From Lachnospiraceae bacterium (GTDB lineage Bacteria; Bacillota; Clostridia; Lachnospirales; Lachnospiraceae): 64,000 nt of DNA. Within the stretch, counting starts at the first letter, position 1, and the number at the start of each line of letters is the position of its first letter. Below, piece after piece: positions 9,438 through 17,709 of this stretch. The notes under the pieces are model-generated. The model did no database searches. It was not told the origin of the DNA and saw nothing but the letters and a program-made list of their open reading frames with translations. The translations under genes and the position numbers were made by a program. The DNA lies in assembly GCA_022845955.1 (NCBI GenBank), contig AP025576.1, forward strand, positions 1,116,001 through 1,180,000. The letters run 5' to 3'.

Positions 9438-9468
9438 TTGACCTGGAGTTCACTTCAAGTGCTAAGAT
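9438..9468 (+). promoter_or_regulatory. MerR-type promoter/operator of the aldo/keto reductase
   Basis: TTGACC (9438-9443) and TAAGAT (9463-9468) are separated by 19 bp, the over-long spacer typical of promoters activated by MerR-family proteins. Inside the spacer ACCTGGAGT and ACTTCAAGT form an imperfect inverted repeat, as in known MerR operators. No MerR gene is in the window. The MITE ends only 15 bp upstream. Confidence 0.7.
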
Positions 9469-9601
9469 GAATAGAGCGTAACTGTGGGGACTTAACAGCT
9501 ACGATACAACTATCAACAACGGAATTTGCCGGGAAATCGATGCGCTTTTTTAAAAGAGCCGTTCCCATGCAGATTCCGTCAGCACGGGGAAAGGAGATTT
9601 T

Positions 9602-10708
9602 ATGAAAAAGTTAGGTTTCGGGTGTATGCGTCTGCCTACGATCGGCGGAAATGACGGGACACAGGAGCGGGTGGATTACGAACAGTTCAACGCCATGATT
9701 GATAAATTTATGGACGCCGGCTTCTGTTATTTCGATACCGCTCACGGATATATCGGAGGGAAAAGCGAAACGGCCATACGGGACTGCCTGGTAAAAAGAT
9801 ATCCCAGAGAAGCGTACATACTCACGGATAAGCTGACAGCAGATTTCTTTCAGCGGGAAGAGGATATCCGGCCCTTTTTTGAAAAACAGCTGGAAAAAAC
9901 AGGGGTCGGCTATTTTGACTATTATCTGCTTCACGCATTAAATACGCAGAATTACCAGAAATTTATAGACTGCCATGCGTTTGAAGAAGTAAAACAGCTC
10001 AAGGCGGAGGGAAAAATAAAGCATATGGGGATTTCCTTCCATGATAAACCGGAGGTGCTGGAGATGATTCTTGTCGGACATCCGGAAATCGAGGTGGTGC
10101 AGATCCAGTTTAATTATGCCGATTATGACAACCCGAGCATAGAGAGCTATAAGGTCTACCAGATTTGCGAAAAGTACGGGAAGCCTGTAATTGTCATGGA
10201 ACCGGTTAAGGGCGGCGGACTCATTGATCTGCCGGATGACGCCGGGAAGCTTCTGGATGAGCTGCAGGGCGGAAGCCGTGCGGGCTATGCCATCCGTTAT
10301 GCCGCATCCTTTGAACAGATATTCATGGTACTCAGCGGTATGAGTACGCTGGCGCAGATGGAGGATAACATCAGCTTTATGAAGGAGTTCAGACCCTTCA
10401 CCGAAGAGGAATATCAGGCGGTGGAGCAGGTACGTGAAATCCTTAAAAAGCAGGATACCATTCCCTGTACTGCCTGCAGATACTGTGTGGACGGGTGCCC
10501 CAAAAACATTCCCATCCCGGATCTGTTTGCCTGCTATAACAGCAAAATACAATATCAGGACTGGAACAGCAATGTATATTATGAAAATAACACCATGGGA
10601 AAAGGGAAGGCTTCAGACTGCATAAAATGCGGAAAATGTGAGAAAATCTGCCCCCAGCATCTGGCTGTGAGGGATTATCTGCATGAGGTTGCGGCAGTAT
10701 TTGAATAA
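9602..10708 (+). CDS. Aldo/keto reductase with C-terminal ferredoxin domain
   Basis: A 368-residue protein: residues 1-270 are an aldo/keto reductase barrel (KLGFGCMRLPTIGG, DTAHGYIGGKSE, HALN) and the C-terminal part carries two cysteine clusters, CTACRYCVDGCP and CIKCGKCEKICP, for two [4Fe-4S] centres. This fused family is common in anaerobes and is thought to reduce carbonyl compounds with electrons from NAD(P)H or ferredoxin; the substrate is unknown. An AAAGGAG ribosome site precedes the ATG. A MerR-type promoter about 135 bp upstream suggests induction by a reactive carbonyl or similar stress. A strong terminator follows at 10725-10757, so it is a single-gene transcript. Confidence 0.9.
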   Translation: MKKLGFGCMRLPTIGGNDGTQERVDYEQFNAMIDKFMDAGFCYFDTAHGYIGGKSETAIRDCLVKRYPREAYILTDKLTADFFQREEDIRPFFEKQLEKTGVGYFDYYLLHALNTQNYQKFIDCHAFEEVKQLKAEGKIKHMGISFHDKPEVLEMILVGHPEIEVVQIQFNYADYDNPSIESYKVYQICEKYGKPVIVMEPVKGGGLIDLPDDAGKLLDELQGGSRAGYAIRYAASFEQIFMVLSGMSTLAQMEDNISFMKEFRPFTEEEYQAVEQVREILKKQDTIPCTACRYCVDGCPKNIPIPDLFACYNSKIQYQDWNSNVYYENNTMGKGKASDCIKCGKCEKICPQHLAVRDYLHEVAAVFE

Positions 10709-10724
10709 GTACGGAGAGGGAGGT

Positions 10725-10757
10725 ACAGCAGGAACTTTAAGTTCCTGCTGTTTTTTT
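10725..10757 (+). terminator. Intrinsic terminator of the aldo/keto reductase gene
   Basis: ACAGCAGGAAC and GTTCCTGCTGT form a perfect 11-bp stem with a 5-base loop, followed by seven T residues. Confidence 0.92.
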
Positions 10758-10831
10758 CATTCTGTGGTTGTAATCTGCCGCAGGATATATATAATGAAAA
10801 GTACCGGCTTTTTAATGGTATTTATTCATAA

Positions 10832-10922
10832 CGCAGACCGGGCAGGTGCCGAATGGCCTTCCGTCCGCCGGCAGAGCGGTGGCCCCGGGACGGAAGGCCA
10901 TTCGGCACCTGCCCGGTTTGCG
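10832..10922. repeat. Long hairpin repeat, family C, copy 1
   Basis: Two 35-bp arms (10832-10866 and 10888-10922) are inverted copies with one mismatch around a 21-base loop. A diverged copy in the opposite orientation lies at 30488-30560, recognisable by CCGTCC(C/T)GGGG, CCACCGCTCTGCC-type and CGGAAGGCCATT blocks. It sits in the leader of the MATE gene and has no T-run. Confidence 0.7.
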
Positions 10923-10981
10923 TTCGTAACAGGTAAGGCTTGTCCGAACTGTTGCATTTTTCGGAAGTGAGGGGATTGGGA

Positions 10982-12388
10982 TTGAAAAAGACAAAAATTG
11001 ACTGGAGTATATTTTTTAAGGCGGTTCTGACGATAGCGCTGCCAATTGCGCTGCAGAATTTCCTGTCCACTACGGCCAGTATGGTGGATACGATTATGAT
11101 AGGAAGCCAGGGGGAACTGTCCGTGGCTGCGGTGGGGATCTGTTCTCAGATTTCATCTTTGTTTTTTTCCTGCTATTTCGGTTTTGCGGCAGGGGGCCTG
11201 CTGTTTTTTTCCCAGTACTGGGGAGCGGGGAATAACAAAGGTATCAATAAGACCTTCGGCCTTTCCATGGTATGTATGCTGGTGGTTGCCCTGCTTTTCG
11301 GTACGGTGGCGGTTACCAATCCGGGATTCATTCTGGGAATTTATACGGATAAAGAGAATATTATACAGGTGGGGATTCCTTACATACGCATCGTTGGTTT
11401 TGCCTATCCCCTCCAGGTATTGGCCGTGATAGTAAGCTTCCTGATGCGATCCACGGAACGGGTAAAAGCGCCTTTAATCAGTTCCATACTGGCCCTTGTC
11501 ACTAATTTTGTATTGAACTGGATCCTGATTTACGGCCGTTTCGGTATGCCTAAAATGGGAGCGGCAGGCGCAGCGGTGGGAACATTGGTGTCCGGCATGG
11601 TAAATTTGTGTATCCTGCTTATCTTCCTGCTGAAAGATCGGAAAATGGTAAAGCTGAGATTGCGGGATATGTTCAGCTGGGGAGACGGCTTTTCGAAGAT
11701 TTATTTGAGCAAATGCCTCCCTATTCTCTGCAATGAACTTTTTTATGGAATCGGGCAGATGCTGATCAATGTGGTAATAGGAAGACAAGATGAATCGGCA
11801 ATTGCCGCCATGGCGGCGTTCCGTGTGCTGGAAGGGTTTGTGTTCGCCTTTTTCGGAGGGCTGGCGGACGCCAGCTCCGTGGTGGTGGGAAAAGAGGTGG
11901 GCGCAGGCCATCATATGAAAGGATATCAGTATGTGAAAGGCTTTGCCATGCTCTGCCCTGCGATCACTTTTGTTATCTGTTCCGTAGGACTGGCGCTTAA
12001 CGGACCTCTGCTCGGCTTGTTCGGTCTGGGGACGGAGGCCATGTTTTATGGAAAATATATGATAATGATATATCTGGCAGCCGGGACTATCCGTACCTGC
12101 AACTATATTATGAACAGCTGTTACCGTGCCGGCGGGGAAGCGATCTTCGGGACCGTACTGGAAATCGGGTGTCTTTTTACCATCAGCGTACCTGCCACCT
12201 GGATTGCGGGTATGGTGCTTCATCTTCCGTTTTTGGCGGTGTTTGCCTTCATCTATACGGATGAGATCATACGTTTGATTTTCGAACTGTATTACACCAG
12301 GAGCGGGAAATGGATAAAACCCGTAACGGAAGAAGGAAAGGCGGCGGTGGAACAATTCAGAAAAGAACTCAAAGGGCAGGCGCTTTGA
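10982..12388 (+). CDS. MATE-family multidrug/sodium antiporter
   Basis: A polytopic membrane exporter of about 468 residues with roughly twelve transmembrane helices and the MATE start ALPIALQNFLSTTASMVDT, in which a family-typical motif precedes GSQGELSVAAVGICSQ. It should expel cationic drugs or metabolites against a sodium or proton gradient. I choose the TTG at 10982 because GTGAGGGG lies 8 bp upstream; another TTG at 10940 would add 14 residues but has a weaker ribosome site. The C-terminal hydrophilic tail ends in EQFRKELKGQAL. No regulator adjoins it; the hairpin repeat 10832-10922 lies in its leader. Substrate unknown. Confidence 0.9.
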   Translation: MKKTKIDWSIFFKAVLTIALPIALQNFLSTTASMVDTIMIGSQGELSVAAVGICSQISSLFFSCYFGFAAGGLLFFSQYWGAGNNKGINKTFGLSMVCMLVVALLFGTVAVTNPGFILGIYTDKENIIQVGIPYIRIVGFAYPLQVLAVIVSFLMRSTERVKAPLISSILALVTNFVLNWILIYGRFGMPKMGAAGAAVGTLVSGMVNLCILLIFLLKDRKMVKLRLRDMFSWGDGFSKIYLSKCLPILCNELFYGIGQMLINVVIGRQDESAIAAMAAFRVLEGFVFAFFGGLADASSVVVGKEVGAGHHMKGYQYVKGFAMLCPAITFVICSVGLALNGPLLGLFGLGTEAMFYGKYMIMIYLAAGTIRTCNYIMNSCYRAGGEAIFGTVLEIGCLFTISVPATWIAGMVLHLPFLAVFAFIYTDEIIRLIFELYYTRSGKWIKPVTEEGKAAVEQFRKELKGQAL

Positions 12389-12435
12389 AGCACTATACCA
12401 GGATACCGAGACAAAGAACACGGAGAAATATAACA

Positions 12436-12508
12436 ACTGTATTGTAGTGAAAAGAGGGGGCCATATGACGGAAGAGGGAAAACGGCAGCTTTTTAACTAC
12501 AATACAGT
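12436..12508. repeat. 13-bp perfect inverted repeat
   Basis: ACTGTATTGTAGT (12436-12448) and ACTACAATACAGT (12496-12508) are exact inverted copies 47 bp apart. They bracket the ribosome site and first half of the small ORF at 12465-12542, so pairing could hide that start. No T-run follows. Confidence 0.5.
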
Positions 12509-12542
12509 AACATATATACTGATGTATATTACAAAATTTTAG
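12465..12542 (+). CDS. Possible 25-residue small ORF
   Basis: ATG at 12465 preceded by AGAGGGGG with short (4-base) spacing; the product would be MTEEGKRQLF followed by NYNTVTYILMYITKF, ending in a hydrophobic-aromatic tail. The only support is the ribosome site and the flanking 13-bp inverted repeat. No homologue is recognised. It may be chance. Confidence 0.2.
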   Translation: MTEEGKRQLFNYNTVTYILMYITKF

Positions 12543-13065
12543 AGGCTTTTGACATGTAAAAAATCAGTATTTATGCGGCTTGCCACGATTTTTTTCATAC
12601 CAGAGCGTAACAAAAAACGTCATTTTGCCAATTGTAATTTTATATGTAACCGGTTATCATAGCAATCAAGGACGATTTCAATTCGTCACTCTATAAAAGT
12701 AAGGGGATGCAGTTTCCCGAAAGTAACTGTATGGAAGGACAATCGGTGTTGTATCTGATGCACCGCCAATTTCTGCCTACTGTTCTCAAAAATGACCTCG
12801 TGAGGCAGTATTCCTTATACAAGTCCGGTATTACTTTCCCTATTGACGAGTGAGCCAAACATAATTTAACGGGATATTTTTGTATTGGTATGCATAAAGT
12901 CAGGCATACCGGGCTTGTTCACATCTGTTTTAAGAGCTGTATGCACAAAGTCGGTCAGGCTGAGGCGGCAGGTATGCCGGCAGTATTCTCAGCATAGTTC
13001 TTTCCCGGTTTTTCATGCAGTCTTCCTTATATAGTTCCAGGTTATGAATGCAGGAGGTATTAGTA

Positions 13066-13905
13066 ATGAGAAATAGCGAAAAAATGGATCGGATACTGAA
13101 TATCAATCTGGAGATGTCAGAGCAGATGAAGGCGGTTAACGGCCGGATGGATGTGCTGACGGAAAGGATGAACACCCTGAGTACCAGTTCAGATGATATA
13201 AGGGACCATGCAGCGAAGATGAGCAGCTGTATGGAGGGAATAGCAGACCGTGTGGCAGCCTTGGATGCACGGACGGATAATCTGTCGGAGGGAATAAATA
13301 CACTGGCGGAGCGGGTAGATGCATTGACGGAGCGGGTAGACACTTTAGCAGAGCGTACAGATGCATTGACGGAGCGGGTAGACACTTTAGCAGAGCGTAC
13401 AGATACATTGACGGAGCGGATAGACACTTTAGCAGAGCGTACAGATGCATTGACGGAGCGGGTAGACACTTTAGCTGAGCGTACAGATACGCTGGCAAAC
13501 CATGTAGAAACCCTGACAAGCCGTGTTGACACTTTGGAAACCCGAATGGACAGTTTATCAGAACAGACCGCCGTTCTTAACGTGCAGATGGTAGAAATAA
13601 CCCACAGGATTGACACTCTGACCCTCCGTATGGATAACACGGCCGAGCAGGTGGAGAGTTTAATCAGACAGACGGCAGAGCTCACAGACGGTATGGGAGA
13701 CCTGAACCGGCAAATGGGCAAGACAAACAACCGAATCGACTTTTTGGAGCTGCAGTTTAAGAATATGGAGCTGCAGATTATAAACACGGAAAGCAATTTG
13801 AAAAATGATATACAAAATACAGAACGAATTATATTGGATGAAGTAGAAAGGATCCATACCATTCTAAACAAACACGTGGCAAATCCAAAAGCGCACAGTG
13901 CATGA
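13066..13905 (+). CDS. Tandem-repeat coiled-coil protein of unknown function
   Basis: The ATG at 13066 follows AGGAGGT with 7-base spacing; an in-frame start at 13048 is less likely. The 279-residue product is hydrophilic and almost wholly alpha-helical coiled coil, built from heptads of the form L-x-E-R-x-D-x. The centre has four near-identical 14-residue units (ALTERVDTLAERTD), encoded by 42-bp repeats. There is no signal peptide, membrane segment or catalytic motif. The C-terminal part (NRIDFLELQFKNMELQIINT) is less repetitive and ends in NKHVANPKAHSA. The family is not one I recognise; comparable proteins are often described as phage-related or cell-division-like fibres, but nothing here shows that. 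It is a stand-alone gene ending at a shared hairpin with the convergent LacI gene. Confidence 0.75.
   Translation: MRNSEKMDRILNINLEMSEQMKAVNGRMDVLTERMNTLSTSSDDIRDHAAKMSSCMEGIADRVAALDARTDNLSEGINTLAERVDALTERVDTLAERTDALTERVDTLAERTDTLTERIDTLAERTDALTERVDTLAERTDTLANHVETLTSRVDTLETRMDSLSEQTAVLNVQMVEITHRIDTLTLRMDNTAEQVESLIRQTAELTDGMGDLNRQMGKTNNRIDFLELQFKNMELQIINTESNLKNDIQNTERIILDEVERIHTILNKHVANPKAHSA
13321..13488 (+). repeat. Four 42-bp tandem repeats inside the coiled-coil gene
   Basis: Units at 13321-13362, 13363-13404, 13405-13446 and 13447-13488 each begin (G/A)CATTGACGGAGCGG and differ by only a few bases. Each adds 14 residues (two heptads), so unit gain or loss keeps the frame and would change coiled-coil length. 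Confidence 0.9.
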
Positions 13906-13955
13906 ACCGGCCGGATGCATAAGGTATGGAGCGCGGTACGGAATGCATCTATCAA

Positions 13956-14025
13956 TAGGTTCTTTTTCCGGTTTGTGCACGGCATGCTTCGTCAACGCAG
14001 CGCACAAACCGGAGAGAGAACCTTA
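13956..14025. terminator. Bidirectional hairpin between convergent genes
   Basis: TAGGTTCTTTTTCCGGTTTGTGC (13956-13979, imperfect) pairs with GCGCACAAACCGGAGAGAGAACC (14000-14023). The stem is about 23 bp with a few mismatches and the right arm touches the LacI stop codon at 14023-14025. It most likely stops transcription from both sides. Confidence 0.6.
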
Positions 14026-15036
14026 TATTACGGAGACACTTTCTCTTTTTATTAATTTGGTTGCCATGCACATCTTCAGATATTCCCTTTGGTTATTTTC
14101 CACCCGATCCATCAGGCGCTGGATAGCCGTAGCGCCTAGTTCCTGCTTTTTCACCCGCATGGTGGACAGGGATGGTTCCATCATATCACATAAAGGCATG
14201 TCGTCGAATCCGATGATGGAAATATCTTCCGGCAGGCGGTAACCCCGTTCCCGAAAGGCTTTCATGGCAGCGGCGGCTATGATATCATTATCCGCAAAAT
14301 ACGCATCCGCCAAATCGGGTTTGCTGTCCAAAACCGCAAGCATATCCTGGCAGCCTTCTTCCGCAGTGGGGGAAATCGCATGCACATAAGGATGTGAGGT
14401 ACTTATATTATGGGCCCGCAGGGCTTTATAATAACCGTCCGCCCTTTCGGCAAAATTACTGATTTCGATATTTGATCGAAGATAGCCGATTTTTTGATGC
14501 CCGCATTGCAGCAGGTAACTGGTGGCCTTAAAAGCACCCTGAATATTATTTATCAGTACACAATCAAACATGAGTTCATCATAATAACAATCCAGAACCA
14601 CAATCGGTACCCGAAAGTCTTTGAATTTCTTAAAATCCTCTTTCCCCATTTCCGTAGCCAGAAGCAGAATACCAATACAGTCCACTTCCTTCAGGGAGGA
14701 CAATTGGGCGGACATATCCATATTTTCATAAAAATAAGAAATATGAAGAGCCGCATTCTGCCGATAGCATTCCTGGGTAATCCCTTCGGTCAATTGGGAA
14801 AAGAAAGGGGTATCAGCCGCAATTTTTCCATGTTTTTTATAATTAATCAGCTGAATGATTTTAGCGGCGGAAGGGGCGGGCTGACTGGTCTTTCCTGTAT
14901 AGCCGTATTGTGCGGCAGTACGCATAACCAATTCTCTGGTAGTCTCGCTGATTCCCGGTTTATTGTTAAAAACCATGGAAACGGTTGCAGGTGAAACATT
15001 TATTAACTGTGCCAATTCTTTTGCTGAAATTTCCAT
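14023..15036 (-). CDS. LacI-family regulator of the isomerase/transketolase operon
   Basis: A 337-residue LacI/GalR protein. The N-terminal helix-turn-helix is ISAKELAQLINVSPATVSMV with the hinge near residue 50, followed by a sugar-sensing domain (VDCIGILLLATEMGK, DISIIGFDDMPLCDMMEPSL). It is divergent from the isomerase operon starting at 15401, and both promoters lie in the 364-bp gap: one for itself at 15070-15098 and one for the operon at 15290-15318. The natural inference is autoregulation and control of the sugar operon, with the operon substrate or its isomer as effector. A TTAATTT/AAATTAA inverted repeat lies across its own -10 region. Confidence 0.92.
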   Translation of the reverse strand: MEISAKELAQLINVSPATVSMVFNNKPGISETTRELVMRTAAQYGYTGKTSQPAPSAAKIIQLINYKKHGKIAADTPFFSQLTEGITQECYRQNAALHISYFYENMDMSAQLSSLKEVDCIGILLLATEMGKEDFKKFKDFRVPIVVLDCYYDELMFDCVLINNIQGAFKATSYLLQCGHQKIGYLRSNIEISNFAERADGYYKALRAHNISTSHPYVHAISPTAEEGCQDMLAVLDSKPDLADAYFADNDIIAAAAMKAFRERGYRLPEDISIIGFDDMPLCDMMEPSLSTMRVKKQELGATAIQRLMDRVENNQREYLKMCMATKLIKRESVSVI

Positions 15037-15069
15037 GCAGATTCTCCCGGTTACTTAATTTTTAGTTTA

Positions 15070-15098
15070 ATTTTAATACGAAATTAATTATTAGTCAA
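15070..15098 (-). promoter_or_regulatory. Promoter of the LacI gene, with overlapping inverted repeat
   Basis: On the minus strand TTGACT (15093-15098), 17-bp spacer, TAAAAT (15070-15075). TTAATTT at 15067-15073 and AAATTAA at 15081-15087 form an inverted repeat over the -10, a candidate autoregulatory operator. Confidence 0.6.
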
Positions 15099-15137
15099 AT
15101 TAATACTTGATTTTTTTATTATTTACTTGGATTAAGG

Positions 15138-15185
15138 GTAACAGTTCAGATGCCCCTTTGTGTCCTGCGGCATCTGAACTGTTAC
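15138..15185. repeat. Hairpin repeat, family A, longest copy
   Basis: GTAACAGTTCAGATGCC and its exact reverse complement form a 17-bp stem with a 14-base loop. No T-run follows on either strand. The GTAACAGTTCAGA half is repeated at 50083 and, inverted, at 16819-16831. Confidence 0.7.
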
Positions 15186-15289
15186 GGATTAAGTTATATG
15201 AAGCGTTAAAACACCATAAGTTTCGATTCAAATCATAGAAACCGGTTTGAATTCTTCTGTGAATTTAATAAAAACAAAGAGTATATGCC

Positions 15290-15318
15290 TTGACAAATTC
15301 AATAAAATTCAATAATAT
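15290..15318 (+). promoter_or_regulatory. Promoter of the isomerase/transketolase operon
   Basis: TTGACA (15290-15295), 17-bp spacer, TAATAT (15313-15318), with AT-rich sequence after it (TTAAATTAAGAATTAAATAA at about 15317) that could hold the LacI operator. The start codon is 80 bp downstream. Confidence 0.75.
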
Positions 15319-15400
15319 TAAATTAAGAATTAAATAAGTTTAGTAAATGTGAGTTTATTGATTTTATTGTGCGCATGCTCTGCGACGGAAGGGAGTTTCT

Positions 15401-16801
15401 ATGAAAAAAATCAAAATCGGTTTTCTGCCCACAAGAAGAAGTATTTTCAGCGCACCGGACGCGGTGAAGTACGCCAATCTGACAAGGGAACGTCTGGAGG
15501 AACTGGGCGTTGAATTTGTGGATATAACGGACATAAACGCGGAAGGGCTCTTTTATGAGGAAGCGGACAGGGAAAAAATCCAGGAAAAATTCCGGAATGA
15601 AAAAGTTAAAGGTATTTTTATGCCCCATTGTAACTTTGGGACGGAATATGTATGCGCCAGACTGGCAAAAGAAATGAATCTGCCGGTACTTCTTTGGGGC
15701 CCCAGGGATGAAAGGCCGGACGAGGAGGGGATCCGCCTTCGTGACAGCCAGTGCGGGCTGTTTGCCACCGGAAAGGTACTGCGCCGGTTTCGTGTGCCTT
15801 TTACCTATATGACAAACTGCCGTCTGACGGATCCGGAATTTGAACGAGGGCTTCGCTGTTTTCTTGCCGTCTGCAACGTAGTGGATGTGTTCCGGCATAC
15901 CAGAATCCTGCAGATAGCGCCCAGACCTTTTGACTTCTGGTCTACCATGTGTAATGAGGGAGAACTTCTGGAAAGGTTCAATATCCAGCTTTCTCCGATC
16001 CCCATGCCGGAACTGACGGCTGAAATGAAAAAGGTAAAAGAGGAACGATCGGAAGTGGAAAAAATCGTTGCTTACTGCAAGGATAAGATGTGTGTAAAAA
16101 TCAAACCGGAAGAGCTGGAAAACGTGGCGGCCCTTAAGGCGGCCATGAAAAACCTGGCGGATAAATATGGCTGTAATGCCATTGCCATACAGTGCTGGAA
16201 TGCATTGCAGGGAGAGATTGGGATTATGCCCTGTGCGGCCAATTCTCTGCTGAATGAGGAAGGGATCCCGGTGGTATGTGAAACGGATATTCATGGTGCT
16301 GTTACCGCTTTGCTGGTGGAAGCGGCGGGAATGGATGAGAACAGAAGCTTTTTCGCGGACTGGACGGTACGCCATCCGGATAATGAAAATGGAGAGCTGC
16401 TGCAGCATTGCGGGCCATGGCCTCTTTCCGTAGCACAGGAAAAGCCGGTTATCGGTTACCCTCTGGCTTTTGAACATCCCGGTGCGGTGGAAGCACAAGC
16501 TAAGCTGGGGGAAATGACACTGGCGCGTTTTGACGGAGACAACGGAGAATATTCCCTGCTTCTGGGAAATGCAAAGGGAGTGGAAGGCCCTTATACAAAA
16601 GGAACCTATGTATGGGTAGAGGTGGAAAATCTGAAACGTCTGGAAGCCAGGCTGGTGGAGGGGCCGTATATCCACCACTGCGTGGGTATCCATCAGGATG
16701 TGGTGCCGGTGCTTTATGAAGCCTGCAAATATATGGGGATTACTCCGGATCTTTATGATAATAAGGAAGAACAGGTAAAAGCGTTTTTAAGAGGGGAATG
16801 A
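15401..16801 (+). CDS. L-fucose/L-arabinose isomerase-family sugar isomerase
   Basis: A 466-residue cytoplasmic protein of the fucose/arabinose isomerase superfamily, predicted to interconvert an aldose and a ketose using a divalent metal. The N-terminal Rossmann-like part begins IKIGFLPTRRSIFS; conserved later segments are QCWNALQGEIG, PVVCETDIHGAVTALL and ELLQHCGPWP, which carry likely metal ligands (E, D, H). It is shorter than true FucI (about 590 residues), so it belongs to a side branch of unsettled specificity. It opens an operon with transketolase halves, an FGGY kinase and a GH140-like glycosidase. In that context the likely substrate is a pentose such as D-apiose; this is inference. 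Confidence 0.82.
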   Translation: MKKIKIGFLPTRRSIFSAPDAVKYANLTRERLEELGVEFVDITDINAEGLFYEEADREKIQEKFRNEKVKGIFMPHCNFGTEYVCARLAKEMNLPVLLWGPRDERPDEEGIRLRDSQCGLFATGKVLRRFRVPFTYMTNCRLTDPEFERGLRCFLAVCNVVDVFRHTRILQIAPRPFDFWSTMCNEGELLERFNIQLSPIPMPELTAEMKKVKEERSEVEKIVAYCKDKMCVKIKPEELENVAALKAAMKNLADKYGCNAIAIQCWNALQGEIGIMPCAANSLLNEEGIPVVCETDIHGAVTALLVEAAGMDENRSFFADWTVRHPDNENGELLQHCGPWPLSVAQEKPVIGYPLAFEHPGAVEAQAKLGEMTLARFDGDNGEYSLLLGNAKGVEGPYTKGTYVWVEVENLKRLEARLVEGPYIHHCVGIHQDVVPVLYEACKYMGITPDLYDNKEEQVKAFLRGE

Positions 16802-16805
16802 GGAT

Positions 16806-16831
16806 AAGGTTCAGGCAGGTCTGAACTGTTA
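16806..16831. repeat. Hairpin repeat, family A, short copy
   Basis: GTTCAG (16809-16814) and CTGAAC (16821-16826) form a 6-bp stem; GGTTCAGGCAGGTCTGAAC matches 355-373 at all but one position. It lies just after the isomerase stop codon and before the ribosome site of the transketolase gene. Confidence 0.45.
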
Positions 16832-16869
16832 TGAATGATGGTATTATTCCGATAAATGGAGGTAAAAGA

Positions 16870-17709
16870 ATGGATGAGATTAAAAAGCTGTCGGCTTTGG
16901 CTTATGAGCTCCGCAAAGATGTGGTGGATATGATAGTGGAAGGAAAAGGCGGGCATATCGGAGGCGATATGAGCGTGATGGATATTCTGGTATCCCTTTA
17001 TTTTAAAGAAATGAATATAAGTCCGGAAAACCAGGATCATGAAAACAGGGATCGTTTTATTATGAGCAAGGGGCATTCGGTGGAGGCTTATTATGCGGTG
17101 CTGGCAGCGAAAGGCTTTTTCCCAAAAAAGGAAGTGATGGAGCAGTTTTCCAGATTTGGCACCCCATACATAGGACATCCCAACAACAAACTGCCGGGCA
17201 TTGAAATGAATTCCGGCTCCCTGGGGCATGGCCTTCCCGTAAGTGTGGGAATGGCGCTTGCCGGGAAAATGGATCACAGAGATTACCGGGTATATACCGT
17301 AATGGGGGACGGAGAACTGGCAGAAGGTTCCGTATGGGAAGGCGCCATGGCTGCGGCGCAGTATAAGCTGGATAATCTGTGCGCTGTAGTGGACCGGAAC
17401 CGGCTGCAGATATCCGGAAATACAGAGGACGTGATGGGGCAGGACAGCCAGGAGGAGCGCTGGGCGGCCTTTGGATGGAATGTTATCAGTGTGGACGGGA
17501 ACTGCATGCAGGAGGTGTGCGATGCATGGAAAGCGGCGAGAGCCTGCAAGGGAAAACCCACGGTGGTAATCGCCAATACCGTGAAGGGCTGGGGCTCATC
17601 CGTAATGGAAAACAAAGCCCAGTGGCATCATAAAGTGCCGGGAGACGGGGAGTACAGGCAGATTATGCAGGATTTGGAGGATAGGAAGGAGGCATTTTGC
17701 CATGAATAA
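16870..17709 (+). CDS. Transketolase-like protein, N-terminal (TPP-binding) subunit
   Basis: Start taken at ATG 16870 behind GGAGGTAAAAGA, giving 279 residues; the frame is open 13 codons further. This is the N-terminal half of a split transketolase: KGGHIGGDMSVMDILVSLYF, the SKGHSVEAYYAVL segment, NSGSLGHGLPVSVGMALA and the thiamine diphosphate motif GDGELAEG ending in VVDRN. It needs the following gene as partner subunit. Split transketolases act in central metabolism or, when clustered with a kinase and isomerase as here, in dedicated sugar pathways such as apulose-4-phosphate transketolase (AptA/AptB). The gene overlaps the next by eight bases, so the two subunits are translated together. 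Confidence 0.92.
   Translation: MDEIKKLSALAYELRKDVVDMIVEGKGGHIGGDMSVMDILVSLYFKEMNISPENQDHENRDRFIMSKGHSVEAYYAVLAAKGFFPKKEVMEQFSRFGTPYIGHPNNKLPGIEMNSGSLGHGLPVSVGMALAGKMDHRDYRVYTVMGDGELAEGSVWEGAMAAAQYKLDNLCAVVDRNRLQISGNTEDVMGQDSQEERWAAFGWNVISVDGNCMQEVCDAWKAARACKGKPTVVIANTVKGWGSSVMENKAQWHHKVPGDGEYRQIMQDLEDRKEAFCHE

Larger units (their letters stand above)
12389..13065. other. AT-rich intergenic region after the MATE gene
   Basis: No well-supported gene in this 677-bp gap. It holds an inverted repeat with a possible 25-codon ORF (12436-12542), a TTGACA at 12549-12554 without a convincing -10, and the loosely repeated segment TATGC(A)TAAAGTC / TATGCACAAAGTC near 12890 and 12942. The sequence GAGTGAGCCAAAC at 12849 shares ten bases with repeat family B but the rest does not align. 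Confidence 0.5.

Noticed and set aside
12841..12870. Third copy of repeat family B
   Set aside because: Only about ten bases (TGAGCCAAAC) match; the hairpin part cannot be aligned.
12930..13985. Minus-strand Ser/Arg/Val-rich repeat protein opposite the coiled-coil gene
   Set aside because: Its repeats are only the complement of the 42-bp coding repeats; the plus frame has an AGGAGGT site and a regular heptad pattern.
15323..16693. 456-codon minus-strand frame opposite the isomerase
   Set aside because: The plus-strand isomerase has promoter, ribosome site and conserved metal-site segments; the antisense frame has none.
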